From: Undibacterium sp. Jales W-56
Lineage (GTDB): Bacteria; Pseudomonadota; Gammaproteobacteria; Burkholderiales; Burkholderiaceae_D
Assembly (NCBI RefSeq): GCF_025548535.1
Contig: NZ_JAJLQW010000005.1
Span: forward strand, 1-64,000
Reading direction: 5' to 3'
DNA length: 64,000 nucleotides
Position 1 is the first letter of the stretch. Each line of letters starts with the position of its first letter. Below are positions 7,508 to 17,198 of this stretch, piece by piece. Position numbers and translations under genes: made by a program. The notes below the pieces were generated by a model. It saw only the letters and a list, made by a program, of their open reading frames with translations. It searched no databases and was not told where the DNA came from.

Positions 7508-9901
7508 ATGACGATTTTGCGAAGAGCTGTACTGCTGGCTCTCTACGGCGCAGCTACTGCCAGTGTTAGTCCTGTTGTATTTGCCCAGACCGCTCCTGCG
7601 GCAGACAAGGCAGATCCCGCTATCCAGACCATGACGATTGTCGGATCACGCCGCACCAACAATTCTGCGACAGACACACCGTTGCCTATCGACTTCATTT
7701 CACTGACCAAAGTGGCCGAGCAAGGCGGGCAGTTTGATCTGGCCCAGACTTTACAATACCTGTCGCCCTCATTTAACTCGACTCGTCAGACCGGTGCCGA
7801 TGGTGCCGATTTAATCGATTCCGCAGCACTGCGCGGTTTGGGATCGGATCAGACCCTGGTTCTGGTGAATGGCAAGCGTCGCCATACCGTATCGCTGGTG
7901 AATCTTTTTGGTGCACGTAACCGTGGCAACACCGGTACCGATCTGAATGCGATCCCTATGATGGCGGTTAACAACGTACAGATCTTGCGTGATGGCGCCG
8001 CCGCCCAATACGGCTCCGACGCGATTGCCGGCGTGATGGACATCACCCTGAAAAAGAGCCTGGGTTGCGAAGCGGTGTTCGGCTACAGCCAATACTCTGC
8101 AGGCGACGGCAAGAGCTTTTTGCCATCGGCGTATTGCGGTATTAGAGTCGGCGAAAAGGGAGTGATTGGCATCACTGCCGAGTACACCGATCGCGGTCGC
8201 TCGAATCGCGCCGACCCGGGTAATCCACGTACCATCGGCGACACCAAGGTACAAGGTCCTAGCGTGTATGTGAATGGCGAATTGCCGAACGGCGGTACAG
8301 ACAAATTCTATTTCACGCTCGGTACTCAGCAACGCAAGGCCTCATCTGCCGCTTTTGCCCGCGGCGGCATTGGTTCTGACGACATCCCATCGCGCAATTC
8401 TGCGGCGATGTATCCAAATGGATTCGTCCCGTTTATTAACGGCGATATCAACGACATCTACGGTATTGCGGGTTACAAGTGGCAGCTCGGCGAATGGCGT
8501 GCGGATCTGTCGCAGACCTATGGGTACAACGAACTGAAGTACAACATCACGAATACCTTGAATGCCTCGATTGCCAACAAGGATTTGCTGGCAGGCGGCA
8601 AAGGCATCAGTCCAACGAGTTTTAATGCGGGCGGCTTCTCGTTTTCCCAAGCGACCACCAATCTGGATTTCAGCCGCTTCTTCGATGGCATCATGAATGG
8701 TGTCAACGTCGCGTTTGGCGGCGAATACCGTCGTGAAAATTATAAAATCAACGCTGGTGAGCCTGGTTCTTATATCGACGCCGATGGCGTCGGTGTCGGC
8801 GGCAATGCCGGTAGCCAGGGTTTCCCCGGTTTCCAGCCCGGCGATCGAACTGACAAGAGCCGTAACAGTATTGCTGCATATGTCGATATCGAGACCGATG
8901 TCAGCGACCGTTTTAAAGTCCAGACTGCGGTTCGCGGTGAGCGCTACAGCGATTTCGGCTCTACCCTGACGGGCAAATTGGCGGGTAGCTACAAGCTGAA
9001 TAATGTTGCTTTGCTGCGCGGCTCGCTGAGCACAGGTTTCCGTGCACCGTCGCTGCAACAAGTGTATTTTTCCTCGACCTTCACTGACTTCATCGGTGGC
9101 GTACCAAAAGATGTTGTGTTGGCCCCCAATGGCAGTGCGGCGGCGAATGCGGCCGGCATTCCTAAGCTGACAGAAGAGAAATCCAAGAATTACACTTTGG
9201 GCGTGACTTTAACACCGGCAAAAGCTTTGTCGATCACGGCCGACTTGTATCGTATCGACATCAAGGACAGGATCGTATTATCCGGTCGTTTTGATTCAAG
9301 CAATTACCCGGCGCTGGCCGCTACGCTGTCGACTTTAGGTGTGGGTCAGGCGCAGTTCTTCGTCAATTCGATCGATACGAAAACGCAGGGGATCGATTTG
9401 ACGGCAACCCATAAAATGGATTTGCCAGGCGCCAAGCTCGCTACCTACTTCGGGCTTAACTACAGCAAGACCGAGGTCACCAAGGTACATCCGCCTGCTT
9501 CACTGCGGGGATTTGAAGATGTCGTATTGTCCGAGCGTGAGCGGTTGTTCATCGAAAATGGCGGCCCACGCCTGAAAGCGACTTTAGGTTTCGATTACAC
9601 CCGTGGTCCATGGGAAAGCGATATCAAGATCATCCATTTTGGCGCGCAGACTCTGGGTACTTTTTCCGGTACGGCCGCTGGTGTGCCAAATGCCTATTAC
9701 GCACCAAAGACCTCCGCTGATTTGAGCCTGACCTATGCGTTTAACGACACGACCAAGCTGACGATAGGCGCGAATAACGTCTTCAACGTCAAGCCAAGCC
9801 GGCAAAATCCGGATGAAACCGATAACGGTTTCTACTACGACAGCGTGCAGTTCGGCTTGAACGGGGCCTCGTATTTCGCCAGACTGTGGAAGAAGTTCTA
9901 A
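7508..9901 (+). CDS. TonB-dependent outer-membrane receptor 1
   Basis: A signal peptide ends near VVFAQTAP. A TonB-box-like MTIVGSRR follows, then the plug domain (ALRGLGSDQTLVLVNGKRRH ... ILRDGAAAQYGSDAIAGVM) and a long beta-barrel with the signature GFRAPSLQQVY. The last residues SYFARLWKKF end in Phe, as expected for barrel insertion. The 797-residue length is normal. The ligand cannot be told from the sequence. ATG 7508 is chosen because GGGGAA lies 7 nt upstream. Transcription probably ends at the hairpin at 9929-9960. Confidence 0.9.
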   Translation: MTILRRAVLLALYGAATASVSPVVFAQTAPAADKADPAIQTMTIVGSRRTNNSATDTPLPIDFISLTKVAEQGGQFDLAQTLQYLSPSFNSTRQTGADGADLIDSAALRGLGSDQTLVLVNGKRRHTVSLVNLFGARNRGNTGTDLNAIPMMAVNNVQILRDGAAAQYGSDAIAGVMDITLKKSLGCEAVFGYSQYSAGDGKSFLPSAYCGIRVGEKGVIGITAEYTDRGRSNRADPGNPRTIGDTKVQGPSVYVNGELPNGGTDKFYFTLGTQQRKASSAAFARGGIGSDDIPSRNSAAMYPNGFVPFINGDINDIYGIAGYKWQLGEWRADLSQTYGYNELKYNITNTLNASIANKDLLAGGKGISPTSFNAGGFSFSQATTNLDFSRFFDGIMNGVNVAFGGEYRRENYKINAGEPGSYIDADGVGVGGNAGSQGFPGFQPGDRTDKSRNSIAAYVDIETDVSDRFKVQTAVRGERYSDFGSTLTGKLAGSYKLNNVALLRGSLSTGFRAPSLQQVYFSSTFTDFIGGVPKDVVLAPNGSAAANAAGIPKLTEEKSKNYTLGVTLTPAKALSITADLYRIDIKDRIVLSGRFDSSNYPALAATLSTLGVGQAQFFVNSIDTKTQGIDLTATHKMDLPGAKLATYFGLNYSKTEVTKVHPPASLRGFEDVVLSERERLFIENGGPRLKATLGFDYTRGPWESDIKIIHFGAQTLGTFSGTAAGVPNAYYAPKTSADLSLTYAFNDTTKLTIGANNVFNVKPSRQNPDETDNGFYYDSVQFGLNGASYFARLWKKF

Positions 9902-9928
9902 GCTAAACGGCGTATCGGTGTAAACAGC

Positions 9929-9960
9929 ATGGCAGCAGCTTCGGTTGCTGCCATTTTTAT
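9929..9960 (+). terminator. Terminator after TonB receptor 1
   Basis: An 11-bp stem (ATGGCAGCAGC with GTTGCTGCCAT, one G-T pair) is closed by a TTCG tetraloop on a C-G pair and followed by a T-rich tract. Confidence 0.85.
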
Positions 9961-9985
9961 TTGGGTGGGCGAATACTCGTCGCCG

Positions 9986-10387
9986 TTATTCCGGATCGAT
10001 GCGGTAATCGAAATCATAGTAATGCTTGCCGTCAGCAATATTGATCGCCAGTGTACCGCTTAGTCCGCGCAACTCGCCGGTGCCCGAATCGGGGACCACC
10101 GTGACTGACAATTGCGCCGCGCCGCGCGTCAGAATACCGCTATGTAACAAGGCAAAACTGCCGTTGCGGCCGTGCAGGCTGGCGGTCACGAATTCAATCG
10201 CGACATAAGCCGCCGAGCCTTTTACTTCTGTGCCTGCACTTAACATTTCACCTTGGCTACTGCCTTGCAGATCGCCGTGAAATTGCTTCTCAATCGCTCG
10301 TCTGCCCATCAGCGCATGCGCGTCGCCGTGATGCAGGCTGAGCGTCGGGAGTGTGACTTCAAAGTTACCTGTGGCTTTGTTGTTCAT
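9986..10387 (-). CDS. DUF3224 domain-containing protein
   Basis: This 133-residue cytosolic protein of the allene-oxide-cyclase-barrel-like DUF3224 family contains KATGNFEVTLP, QGSSQGEMLSA, GSAAYVAIEFVTASLHGRNGSF and the conserved VVPDSGTGELRGLSGTL. No biochemical role is established for the family. AGGTAA lies 8 nt before the ATG. It is convergent with the TonB receptor and lies about 60 bp downstream of the histidine kinase gene on the same strand. Confidence 0.85.
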   Translation of the reverse strand: MNNKATGNFEVTLPTLSLHHGDAHALMGRRAIEKQFHGDLQGSSQGEMLSAGTEVKGSAAYVAIEFVTASLHGRNGSFALLHSGILTRGAAQLSVTVVPDSGTGELRGLSGTLAINIADGKHYYDFDYRIDPE

Positions 10388-10444
10388 GGCGTTGTTACCT
10401 GGTTTTTAATGAATACATCGATGGAGGAAACTGAAGCGGCATGA

Positions 10445-12526
10445 TTAATTTTGTTCTGAAGGCGCGCATAAAGGCAGTTGCAGGATGAAGCAGGCGCCCT
10501 CGCCGGGATTGCTCTCTACATGGATTTTACCGCCGAGCAGTGAGGTCACGATGTTGTACACAATATTCAGCCCGAGACCGCTGCCGCCCTGGCCAAGTTT
10601 GGTGGTGAAAAATGGATCGAAGATACGCGGCACATCGTCTTGCCGTATTCCGACACCGTCGTCCTGAAAGCGGATTTCCACCATCGCCTCGCCGAGCAAT
10701 TGCGCCGAGAGCGTGACTTCGCCTTGGATTTTCGACTCAAAGCCGTGCAGGATCGCGTTGTCGATCAGGTTGCTGATGACCTGCTCCAGCGGGCCGGGAT
10801 AGCTGTCCATCTCGATATTCGCCGCGATATCAAGATGCACCTTGATGCCTGATTGACGGATCTTCATCATGACGGTCGCGATGATGTCATTGCCGACTTT
10901 GGCCAGATTAAACCGTCGCCGTTTAGAGCTGGCCTGATCGACCGCAACCTGTTTAAAACTGCTGATCAGATCGGCGGCATGATTGAGTCCGCGCTCAAGC
11001 AAGGTGGATGCATGACGGGCCTCTTCCAGGTAATGCTGCAAGTCGGAGCGGCGCAGCTGGCCTTGCTCCAGTAATTGATTGAAATCATCGGTTCGTTCTC
11101 TTAGCGTGCTCGAAATCAACAGGCTATTGCCGATCGGGGTATTCAGTTCATGGGCGACGCCTGCTACCAGCGAACCGAGTGCGGCGAGTTTTTCACTGCG
11201 GATTAAATCGTCCAAAGCACTGCGTAGTTCATTGGTCCGGTCGGCGACATTTTTCTCCAGCATCGCATTCGCATTCGAGAGCGCCAATTGGGTATTTTTT
11301 AAATCCGTTATGTCGGTGTAAGTCGTGATAAAACCGCCTAATTCGCCTTCATCATAATAGGGGGTACCCTGTACCAAATGCGTATGGCCGTTCGGGCGCC
11401 TGCGCTCAAACCGGTGCGCTTCAAAACGCATGGCCAGCGCCAGTCTTTCCTGTATTAAAGCATCGACCTCGCCTTCGCCGTATTCGCCACGCTCCGCCAT
11501 AATCCTGAGCAGGCCGGAAAACGGCGTGCCCTGAGCGATCGTTGCCGGATCGTAGTTCAGTACATCGATAAAACTCTGGTTCCAGAGTTGTAGTTTCATG
11601 TCCTTATCGAACACGCTGATCCCTTGCGGCATGCTATTCAATACGGTTTTCAGTAACAAAGACTGGCGTTTGTATTCTCTCTGTATAGTGCGTTTATTCG
11701 TGGCATCCACAACGGTCATGACGAAGCCGCCGGTGCTGACCGGCGCGCTGCGTATCTCGACGATTTTGCCATCGGAGCGGGTGCGTTCGAAGGCGTAAAC
11801 CTGGCCTTGTTCCAGCGGTTGCAGCAGGCGCTTGAATTTTTCCTCTACGGTCTGACCAAATTCGCCGCGCTGGATATTGAAAGAAATAATCGTGTCGATA
11901 TGCGGCGGACCCTGCTCAAACAGAGACTCAGGCAAGTCCAATATTTTTAAGACCGCCTGGTTCCAGGTCACGACATGCCATGACTCGTCGATTAAGGCGA
12001 CACCGCCGGGGAAGTTATCCAGCAATACCTGAAGCGTGGAGTTTTGTTCGCGGGCCGCCTGTTCCGCCAATTTCTGGCTGCTCAGATCGCGAATCACCAC
12101 GATGGTTCTGGTCATGCCGCCATCGACGAGTCGGCTGAGTCCGACTTCCGCAGGGAAGACGCTGCCGTCGAGGCGCCGCGCTACCCATTCAAAGCGTTGA
12201 GGAAAACCGATATTGGCCAGGCGGACATATTCGCGCGCTGTTGGCAGCGATAGCCTGCCATCGGGCTGAAACTCGGGTGAAAATTCTATCGGCGACACCT
12301 TGATAAACTGCTCACGGGTTGTCCCGTACAAACGTTCGGCGCTCGGATTGCAATCCACAAAGCGCGTTCCTTCCAGCACCAGCATGGCGTCCATCGATTG
12401 CTCCACCATGGCTTTGTAGATCGCTTCCCTGGAAATACTCGGAGCGCCAAACATGGATGAGGACAGATTGCCAGGCGCTGTCATGTTAAGCCACCAATAC
12501 GCAAAACAAAGGCAGCAAGAAGACAT
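10445..12526 (-). CDS. Soluble sensor histidine kinase with three PAS domains
   Basis: This 693-residue protein has no transmembrane segment. PAS domains lie at about residues 30-150, 160-280 and 285-410; the last two are of the PAS-7 style with GGVALIDESWHVVTWNQA and GISVFDKDMKLQLWNQS. A coiled coil (about 410-445) leads to the phospho-acceptor H459 in VAGVAHELNTP. A HATPase domain follows, with NLIDNAI, DDGVGI, FDPFFTTK and GSGLGLNI. No response regulator is adjacent, so it is an orphan kinase. The start is uncertain: Met15 (MTAPGN) is an alternative and neither has a good RBS. Confidence 0.9.
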   Translation of the reverse strand: MSSCCLCFAYWWLNMTAPGNLSSSMFGAPSISREAIYKAMVEQSMDAMLVLEGTRFVDCNPSAERLYGTTREQFIKVSPIEFSPEFQPDGRLSLPTAREYVRLANIGFPQRFEWVARRLDGSVFPAEVGLSRLVDGGMTRTIVVIRDLSSQKLAEQAAREQNSTLQVLLDNFPGGVALIDESWHVVTWNQAVLKILDLPESLFEQGPPHIDTIISFNIQRGEFGQTVEEKFKRLLQPLEQGQVYAFERTRSDGKIVEIRSAPVSTGGFVMTVVDATNKRTIQREYKRQSLLLKTVLNSMPQGISVFDKDMKLQLWNQSFIDVLNYDPATIAQGTPFSGLLRIMAERGEYGEGEVDALIQERLALAMRFEAHRFERRRPNGHTHLVQGTPYYDEGELGGFITTYTDITDLKNTQLALSNANAMLEKNVADRTNELRSALDDLIRSEKLAALGSLVAGVAHELNTPIGNSLLISSTLRERTDDFNQLLEQGQLRRSDLQHYLEEARHASTLLERGLNHAADLISSFKQVAVDQASSKRRRFNLAKVGNDIIATVMMKIRQSGIKVHLDIAANIEMDSYPGPLEQVISNLIDNAILHGFESKIQGEVTLSAQLLGEAMVEIRFQDDGVGIRQDDVPRIFDPFFTTKLGQGGSGLGLNIVYNIVTSLLGGKIHVESNPGEGACFILQLPLCAPSEQN

Positions 12527-12670
12527 TGCTCAGCCAGGATCGCTTTCCGTACGGCATGCCCCATGCGGCCTCCTATTTTTTATTTTAAGCTCTCAGAATA
12601 GTATAAATCGGTAGCGAAAAATAGAAAAAATTTATGCCCTGATCACCCCATGTGGTCGTTCAGCCTGCGA

Positions 12671-13570
12671 TTATTTGTTGGTCAGCGACACGCCAGTGAT
12701 GACCAGCAAGCCGCCGATCACCATCGAGATCAATATCGGCTCGCCCAGCACCAGCGAACCCAGGCTGATGCCGAAGACCGGCACCAGATTATTGAAGACA
12801 GCGGTACGCGCCGGACCGATGGCTTTGACGCCTTCGTAATACCAGACGAAGCCGATCACGGTGCCGAACGCGCCGAGATAGGCAATTGCCGCCAGCACCT
12901 GCCAGGTGAACTGGTTCCAGTCGACTTCGCGGATTTCAGCCAGCGATCCGCCAGTCAGCAACATCAAACCCCAGAGCGACGCATAGGTGGTGGCCGCGAT
13001 CGGACTCAGTCCCTTCAGCGCATGGCGACCGATGATCGTGTACGCGGCCCAGGCGCACACTGCGCACAGCATAAACAATTCACCGGCGCCGACCGACTGC
13101 GACACATCATGCAGCGCTCCGGCCAGATCACCGCGGGTAATCACGATTGCCGCACCGACAAAGGCAATCGCAATTCCCAGCCATTTGCGCGCGCCGAGTC
13201 GCTCGCCAAACAGCAGCGCCAGTGCCAGGGCCGTGACGATGGGGTTGAGTGCTACGAACAGCGCGCTGCGGCCTGCCGGCATACGCGCCAGGGCGGAGAA
13301 AAAGCAGATGTTATATAGAAAAATGCCGGTCGCACCGAGCGCAAAGGTGGCATGCAATTGTGCTCTGCTGAGTTTCGGCAAGCCGCCTTCGACACGCCAG
13401 GCCAGCAACAGCAGCAAGCCGCTGGCGACCAGAAAACGTCCGGTGGCGGCAATCAGGTGCGGGATTTGCAGGGCCACCATCTTGCCTGCGATAAAAGTGC
13501 CGCCCCAGAATAAGGCGACGCAGATTAATTTGAGATAGGTGCTGAGTGGTGCTTTGGCGGTGTTCGTCAT
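12671..13570 (-). CDS. EamA/DMT-superfamily inner-membrane transporter
   Basis: This 299-residue protein has about ten hydrophobic helices arranged as two EamA repeats. The first starts LKLICVALFWGGTFIAGKM. The second contains ELFMLCAVCAWAAYTIIGRHAL and LVPVFGISLGSLVLGEPI, with the usual acidic residue in GEPI. Members export amino acids, nucleosides or other metabolites; the substrate here is unknown. It is a single gene, and no Shine-Dalgarno sequence is evident before the ATG. Confidence 0.88.
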   Translation of the reverse strand: MTNTAKAPLSTYLKLICVALFWGGTFIAGKMVALQIPHLIAATGRFLVASGLLLLLAWRVEGGLPKLSRAQLHATFALGATGIFLYNICFFSALARMPAGRSALFVALNPIVTALALALLFGERLGARKWLGIAIAFVGAAIVITRGDLAGALHDVSQSVGAGELFMLCAVCAWAAYTIIGRHALKGLSPIAATTYASLWGLMLLTGGSLAEIREVDWNQFTWQVLAAIAYLGAFGTVIGFVWYYEGVKAIGPARTAVFNNLVPVFGISLGSLVLGEPILISMVIGGLLVITGVSLTNK

Positions 13571-13763
13571 GGGTGGGTGGAGGGATGCCGGTTGATATGG
13601 TCGGGATTTACATTCCTTGCGAAAAACTTTTGCTGCACGGGTTTGGCCACAGGTTCTGTCATCGTTGGGTTGAAATTAATGGGAGTATATGAATTATTTT
13701 GCAAATTCCGCATACCAGATAAGCGGATTTAGCTATGTGATATAGATACTCTGGCCCAGTATA

Positions 13764-14834
13764 TTAAATGGCGATAAACCGTATGATGCCGTCGTCCCCG
13801 AGTTCGCGCCGCAATATGCCGTCGAACCAGAGCTTGTGCAGATGCGCGAGCGCTTCGCCCATGGCAAAGGTGATCTGGTGCGCATCGAGCGGGCGGCGGA
13901 ACATGACCGGCACGATATCGGCAGCCGATTGCAGGCTGGCGCAGGCATCTACCACTTCGGCCAGGCGATCGCGGTGATGGTCGTTGAGTTGCTGAATCCG
14001 CGTAGATAAACCGCGGAAGGGTTTGCCATGCGAGGGCAGGATCAGCACGTCGTCCGGCAGCGCCGCATATTTCGCCAGCGAATCCAGGTATTGCTGGACC
14101 GGATTGGCTTCCGGTTCGATCGCGAATACCGAGACATTCGTCGAAATTCGCGGCAGCAGCATGTCGCCGGCAATCAGCAGACCCAGGTCCGCGCAATACA
14201 ATGAGGCGTGTTCCGGCGAATGACCAAAACCGGTAATTACCTGCCAGTCGCGCTGACCGATGCGTAGCGGGCGGCCTTCCTGCATGCGGTGATAGGCGGT
14301 CGGCACCGCTGGCACCAGCGTGGTGTAATAGCTTTTGCGCTCCTGGATTTTTTCCTGCATGTCGCTGGGCATGCCATGCTTTTTAAAATGCGGAAACATG
14401 GCACTGCCGTCGGCGCCCGGCAAACTGGCCGACATCATGCGGGCAAACGCATATTCACCGGCCGTCATCCACAATGGCGCCTGCCAGCGTGCGCATAGCC
14501 AGTCCGCCAGCCCGACATGATCGGGATGGCAGTGGGTGGCGATCACCCGGACAATCGGCAAGCCGCGCAAACCGGCCTCGGGATGGCTGAACAAGCTTTC
14601 CCATGCGTCCCGCGTGGCGTCGCTGGAAATCCCGCAATCGACCAGGGTCCAGCCATGCAGCAAGCCCTGTGCGCTTTCAAAATCGTCTTCGATCAGCCAC
14701 AAGTTGATGTGATTCAGCGCAAACGGCAAGCCCATTCTGACCCACAGCACACCCGGCGCGATTTCCGTGGTTTGCCCGGTTTCAGGCAAGTGCTCGCCGA
14801 GCGGGTAATCGAGTTGCAATTCCAATGGATTCAT
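13764..14834 (-). CDS. Metallo-beta-lactamase-fold hydrolase
   Basis: The metal-binding motif THCHPDHVGLADWL is followed by the distal ligands in GFGHSPEHASLY (His) and IAGDMLLP (Asp) and PSHGKPFRG (His). The protein is 356 residues, with a C-terminal alpha-helical extension (DAHQITFAMGEALAHLHKLW). It resembles glyoxalase II-like enzymes that sit beside acyl-CoA catabolic genes. The start at 14834 (MNPLELQL) is preferred to a GTG at 14879, but neither has a strong RBS. It is divergent from liuR and shares a LiuR-type palindrome, so it may be co-regulated with leucine degradation. Confidence 0.85.
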   Translation of the reverse strand: MNPLELQLDYPLGEHLPETGQTTEIAPGVLWVRMGLPFALNHINLWLIEDDFESAQGLLHGWTLVDCGISSDATRDAWESLFSHPEAGLRGLPIVRVIATHCHPDHVGLADWLCARWQAPLWMTAGEYAFARMMSASLPGADGSAMFPHFKKHGMPSDMQEKIQERKSYYTTLVPAVPTAYHRMQEGRPLRIGQRDWQVITGFGHSPEHASLYCADLGLLIAGDMLLPRISTNVSVFAIEPEANPVQQYLDSLAKYAALPDDVLILPSHGKPFRGLSTRIQQLNDHHRDRLAEVVDACASLQSAADIVPVMFRRPLDAHQITFAMGEALAHLHKLWFDGILRRELGDDGIIRFIAI

Positions 14835-14920
14835 CGTTGCGCTTTCAGTAGGTTGTGCTTCGCTAGGTTGAGGGCGCACACAGTCGCCGCAGAATGTCCT
14901 ACAATGCGATTTTGCCTCAT

Positions 14921-14938
14921 TTGACGTTTACGTAAACG
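14921..14938. promoter_or_regulatory. LiuR-type operator 1
   Basis: TTGACGTTTACGTAAACG contains a perfect 14-bp palindrome (14925-14938). It matches the core of the longer palindrome at 15491-15516. It lies between the divergent metallo-hydrolase and liuR genes, where it could serve autoregulation of liuR and control of the hydrolase. Confidence 0.75.
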
Positions 14939-15071
14939 GCATTTCCTGCGCTATGCAGGCATCATCGATACGCGAGTATTGAACGGAGGCAATAAGCTGT
15001 CGTCAGCCCCAGATTGTAATCAAAATTGACTTCCTTGTTTTTTGCCCTTGTTACGCTGAGTGTTTTCACCT

Positions 15072-15464
15072 ATGGCCACCTATACGATTACCGAGCTCGC
15101 AAGAGAGTTTGACATCACCCCGCGGGCGATTCGCTTTTACGAGGATCAGGGCTTGCTGAGCCCGACCCGCGACGGTCCGACCGGACGCAACCGCGTCTAC
15201 ACGGCGCGTGAGCGCACCCACCTGAAGCTGACCTTGCGCGGCAAGCGGCTCGGTCTGAGCCTGTCCGATATCAAGAGTCTGGTCGACATGTACGGCTCGC
15301 CCAAAGATACCGAGGCGCAGTTGCAAAGCTTCCTGCTGGTGCTGGCGCGGCATAGGGCGGCGCTTGAGCAACAGCGTGAAGACATAGAAATCATGCTGGC
15401 GGAAATCAGCGCCCACGAAGAGGAAAGCCAGCGTTTATTGGCTGAACAACTGGGGAATAAGTAA
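15072..15464 (+). CDS. liuR: LiuR, MerR-family regulator of leucine/isovalerate catabolism
   Basis: The 130-residue protein has an N-terminal MerR winged helix (YTITELAREFDITPRAIRFYEDQGLLSP), a recognition region GRNRVYTARERTHLKL and a C-terminal dimerisation coiled coil. It lacks the Cys residues of metal-sensing MerR proteins, as expected for LiuR, which responds to branched-chain acyl-CoA intermediates. It is immediately upstream of liuA, with matching palindromes on both sides (14921 and 15491). ATG 15072 is chosen over an in-frame GTG at 15060. Confidence 0.9.
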   Translation: MATYTITELAREFDITPRAIRFYEDQGLLSPTRDGPTGRNRVYTARERTHLKLTLRGKRLGLSLSDIKSLVDMYGSPKDTEAQLQSFLLVLARHRAALEQQREDIEIMLAEISAHEEESQRLLAEQLGNK

Positions 15465-15490
15465 AACTACGGTATCCGTTACATTGGGCT

Positions 15491-15516
15491 AATTGACGTT
15501 TACGTAAACGTCAATT
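15491..15516. promoter_or_regulatory. LiuR-type operator 2 (26-bp perfect palindrome)
   Basis: The 26 bp form a perfect inverted repeat centred between 15503 and 15504, with half-site AATTGACGTTTAC. It lies 27 bp after the liuR stop and 363 bp before liuA. The core is shared with operator 1. A further TTGACG half-site lies at 15516-15521. Confidence 0.85.
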
Positions 15517-15589
15517 TGACGTATGCTTTTTAATGGCATTTACACGCATTATTTTTAAATTGCCATTGAATTAACGAGAGATTAGTGAT

Positions 15590-15650
15590 GTAGGGGGCGC
15601 CGTGCGCACCTACGTCCAGGCCAGGTGAGTTTGGGTGCGCATGGCCATGT
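15590..15650. repeat. Degenerate copy of the GTAGGGTGCGC dispersed repeat
   Basis: GTAGGGGGCGCCGTGCGCACC at 15590-15610 and GGTGCGCATGGCCATG further on resemble the repeat at 23078-23131. It sits between the liuR operator and liuA, so it is probably transcribed as leader RNA. Confidence 0.5.
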
Positions 15651-15662
15651 TCGGGCGCATAC

Positions 15663-15751
15663 CTGCGTTGCAAATCCTCGCAATACCGACGTATTGCTCC
15701 GGTTTGCGCCTTGGTCTGCATTCCGAGAATGTGATTTCAGAAGTTTCCTGA
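15663..15751. repeat. Decayed copy of the MITE-like element found at 63403-63526
   Basis: The core of 23 bp (15676-15698, beginning CCTCGCAATACCGAC) is identical to 63451-63473. Similarity continues to a right end ending AGAAGTTTCC. The left terminal repeat is absent, so this copy looks truncated. The core itself contains the small inverted repeat CAATAC/GTATTG. Confidence 0.65.
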
Positions 15752-15879
15752 GGCGTAAAATGGAATTTTTATAAGTGGTGTAAACGAATGAAGGCAGCGC
15801 TTAATTAGTCCACGCTTGGGGCTGACTCGAAAATCCATCAAAAAAGTAGTGAAAATTTAATTATTTAAGTGAGGACGAC

Positions 15880-17064
15880 ATGTTGCATTTACCCGGTTTG
15901 ACCTTTGATCATGGCGAAGACATCGCCGCCCTGCGTGAAACCATCCAGCAATTCGCTGCCGCCGAAATCGCCCCGCGCGCCGCCGAGATCGACCGCAGCG
16001 ACCAGTTCCCGATGGACTTGTGGCGCAAAATGGGCGAGTTGGGCATCCTCGGCATCACGGTCAGCGAAGAATACGGCGGTGCCGACATGGGTTACCTGGC
16101 GCATATCATCGCCATGGAAGAAATCTCGCGCGCCTCGGCTTCGGTCGGCTTGTCCTACGGCGCGCATTCGAACCTGTGCGTGAACCAGATCAAGCGCAAC
16201 GGCACCGAAGAGCAAAAGCAGAAGTACCTGCCTAAGCTGATTTCCGGCGAACATATCGGTGCGCTCGCGATGTCCGAGCCGAACGCCGGTTCCGACGTGG
16301 TCAGCATGAAGCTGCGCGCCGACTGGAAAGGCGACCGCTGGGTGTTGAACGGCTCCAAGATGTGGATCACCAACGGCCCGGACGCCGATGTGCTGGTGGT
16401 GTACGCCAAGAATGACCTGGAAGCCGGTCCGCGCGGCATGACGGCTTTCCTGATCGAAAAAGGCTTTAAAGGTTTTTCGATCGCGCAAAAACTCGACAAA
16501 CTCGGCATGCGCGGCTCGCACACCGGCGAACTGGTGTTCCAGGATTGCGAAGTACCGGCCGAAAACGTGCTGGGCGGCTTGGGCAAGGGCGTGAATGTCC
16601 TGATGTCGGGTCTCGATTTCGAACGCACCGTATTATCCGGCGGTCCGCTCGGTATCATGCAAGCCTGTATGGATGCAGTCGTCCCGTATGTGCATGACCG
16701 CAAGCAATTCGGCCAGCCTATCGGCGAATTCCAGCTGATGCAAGGCAAACTGGCCGACATGTATTCGACCATGATGGCGTGCAAGGCCTATGTGTACGCC
16801 GTCGGCCAGGCCTGCGATCGCGCCACCAATCCTGAGCAAATCCGCGCCTTACGTAAAGACGCCGCCGGGGCGATTTTGTACTCGGCTGAAAAAGCCACCT
16901 GGATGGCCGGCGAAGCGATCCAGACCCTGGGCGGCAACGGTTACATCAACGAATACCCGGTCGGCCGCCTGTGGCGCGATGCTAAATTGTATGAAATCGG
17001 CGCCGGCACCAGCGAAATCCGCCGTATGCTGATCGGTCGTGAATTGTTTGCAGAAACCAGGTAA
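15880..17064 (+). CDS. liuA: Isovaleryl-CoA dehydrogenase
   Basis: This FAD enzyme converts isovaleryl-CoA to 3-methylcrotonyl-CoA, the first committed step of leucine degradation after the branched-chain keto-acid dehydrogenase. The 394-residue protein carries the acyl-CoA dehydrogenase signatures [12 protein letters not shown] and [40 protein letters not shown]. The catalytic glutamate is at the position diagnostic of isovaleryl-CoA dehydrogenases, E248 in [12 protein letters not shown]; the C-terminal site has Gly (EIGAGTSEI) instead. GAGGA lies 6 nt before the ATG. It is the first structural gene after liuR. Confidence 0.96.
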   Translation: MLHLPGLTFDHGEDIAALRETIQQFAAAEIAPRAAEIDRSDQFPMDLWRKMGELGILGITVSEEYGGADMGYLAHIIAMEEISRASASVGLSYGAHSNLCVNQIKRNGTEEQKQKYLPKLISGEHIGALAMSEPNAGSDVVSMKLRADWKGDRWVLNGSKMWITNGPDADVLVVYAKNDLEAGPRGMTAFLIEKGFKGFSIAQKLDKLGMRGSHTGELVFQDCEVPAENVLGGLGKGVNVLMSGLDFERTVLSGGPLGIMQACMDAVVPYVHDRKQFGQPIGEFQLMQGKLADMYSTMMACKAYVYAVGQACDRATNPEQIRALRKDAAGAILYSAEKATWMAGEAIQTLGGNGYINEYPVGRLWRDAKLYEIGAGTSEIRRMLIGRELFAETR

Positions 17065-17065
17065 T

Positions 17066-17103
17066 TTTGAACCCCTCGCCCGCTTGCGGGAGAGGGGATA
17101 TGA
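17066..17103. repeat. REP-like palindrome (inverted orientation)
   Basis: CCCCTCGCCCGC pairs with a GCGGGAGAGGGG-type arm across TT. It belongs to the family also seen at 34145, 34595, 34716 and 61785. It directly follows the liuA stop and may act as a transcriptional or mRNA-stability hairpin. Confidence 0.8.
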
Positions 17104-17198
17104 AGGGGGAGTGCAAAGGGGATACGAAACAGGATCGCCTGCGACAGCACTTCTCTAGCGGAACATAGAACAGTAAAAATCAACTCATTGCCGATTAA

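Noticed and set aside
15493-15544. A precise sigma-70 promoter for liuA at the 26-bp palindrome
   Set aside because: TTGACG half-sites could be -35 boxes, but no -10 box at a sensible distance could be chosen with confidence.
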